Origin: Pedobacter glucosidilyticus DSM 23534
GTDB taxonomy: Bacteria > Bacteroidota > Bacteroidia > Sphingobacteriales > Sphingobacteriaceae
Direction: 5' to 3'
Assembly (NCBI RefSeq): GCF_000425145.1
Contig: NZ_AULF01000022.1
Coordinates: 32,984 to 96,983, forward strand
Length of the DNA stretch: 64,000 nt
In this document: piece by piece, positions 63,900 through 64,000 of the stretch
Position numbering within the stretch: position 1 is the first letter of the stretch
Layout of the letters: every line of letters starts with the position of its first letter
Made by a program: the position numbers and the translations under genes
The notes under the pieces: generated by a model
What the model was told of the DNA's origin: nothing
Databases searched by the model: none
What the model saw: only the letters and a program-made list of their open reading frames with translations

Positions 63900-64000
63900 T
63901 GTTTTATAACATCATAAACTAGAGAATCTAAATCAAATATTAAGGGCAACCCAGCTTTGTGACCTCTGCGAACTCTGCGGTTAAAAAATTAAGAAACATA

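Overview
The window comes from a member of the Bacteroidota, most likely a Sphingobacteriaceae-type organism (Pedobacter and relatives). The evidence is type IX secretion sorting domains, PorP/SprF and PorE-like outer-membrane proteins, TAnnTTTG promoter elements, weak Shine-Dalgarno signals, a split transketolase, the large Bacteroidota form of IspG, a LytS/LytTR two-component pair and AT-rich spacers. Most of the window is chromosomal housekeeping DNA. No tRNA, rRNA, CRISPR array or complete insertion sequence was seen.

Layout. 1-8 kb: a cut-off UbiA prenyltransferase, an M3 peptidase, a reverse-strand FAH/M23/Bcp unit, a T9SS cargo protein and a Kup potassium transporter. 8-17 kb: an amino acid permease, a Dabb protein, a Fic protein, then a four-gene reverse operon (surface protein, type-B T9SS cargo, PorP/SprF, PorE-like OmpA protein). 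17-24 kb: split transketolase, an ECF sigma factor with two envelope proteins, a class III aminotransferase, MscS and DUF58. 24-34 kb: gyrB, trhO, DUF5686, a tightly overlapping pheS/lipoprotein/tetR unit, a YefM-YoeB module whose toxin is broken at its catalytic codon, and cysE-cysM. 34-39 kb: purU, a truncated globin, a retropepsin, mdh and several palindromic repeats. 38-43 kb: an aromatic amino acid operon (pheA, DAHP synthase/chorismate mutase, aroA, aroC) read on the reverse strand.

The clearest regulatory find precedes pheA: a promoter, a 20-codon leader peptide with 8 Phe/Tyr codons, an intrinsic terminator and a competing antiterminator. Together these form a complete ribosome-mediated attenuator for Phe/Tyr supply.

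43-60 kb holds a DUF2652 cyclase-like protein convergent with an HD-PycTM (Pycsar-effector-like) membrane protein, a metallophosphoesterase-Omp85 fusion lipoprotein, a LytTR/LytS pair, ispG, an RDD protein, an OstA/LptA-like protein and tilS. At the right end (60-64 kb) an accessory-looking reverse operon encodes a ParD-type antitoxin, a HEPN (AbiU2-like) protein where ParE would normally sit, and a Pif1-like helicase with a long C-terminal extension. This is a candidate conflict or defence module.

All calls are from reading the sequence. No database search, folding program or composition calculation was run.
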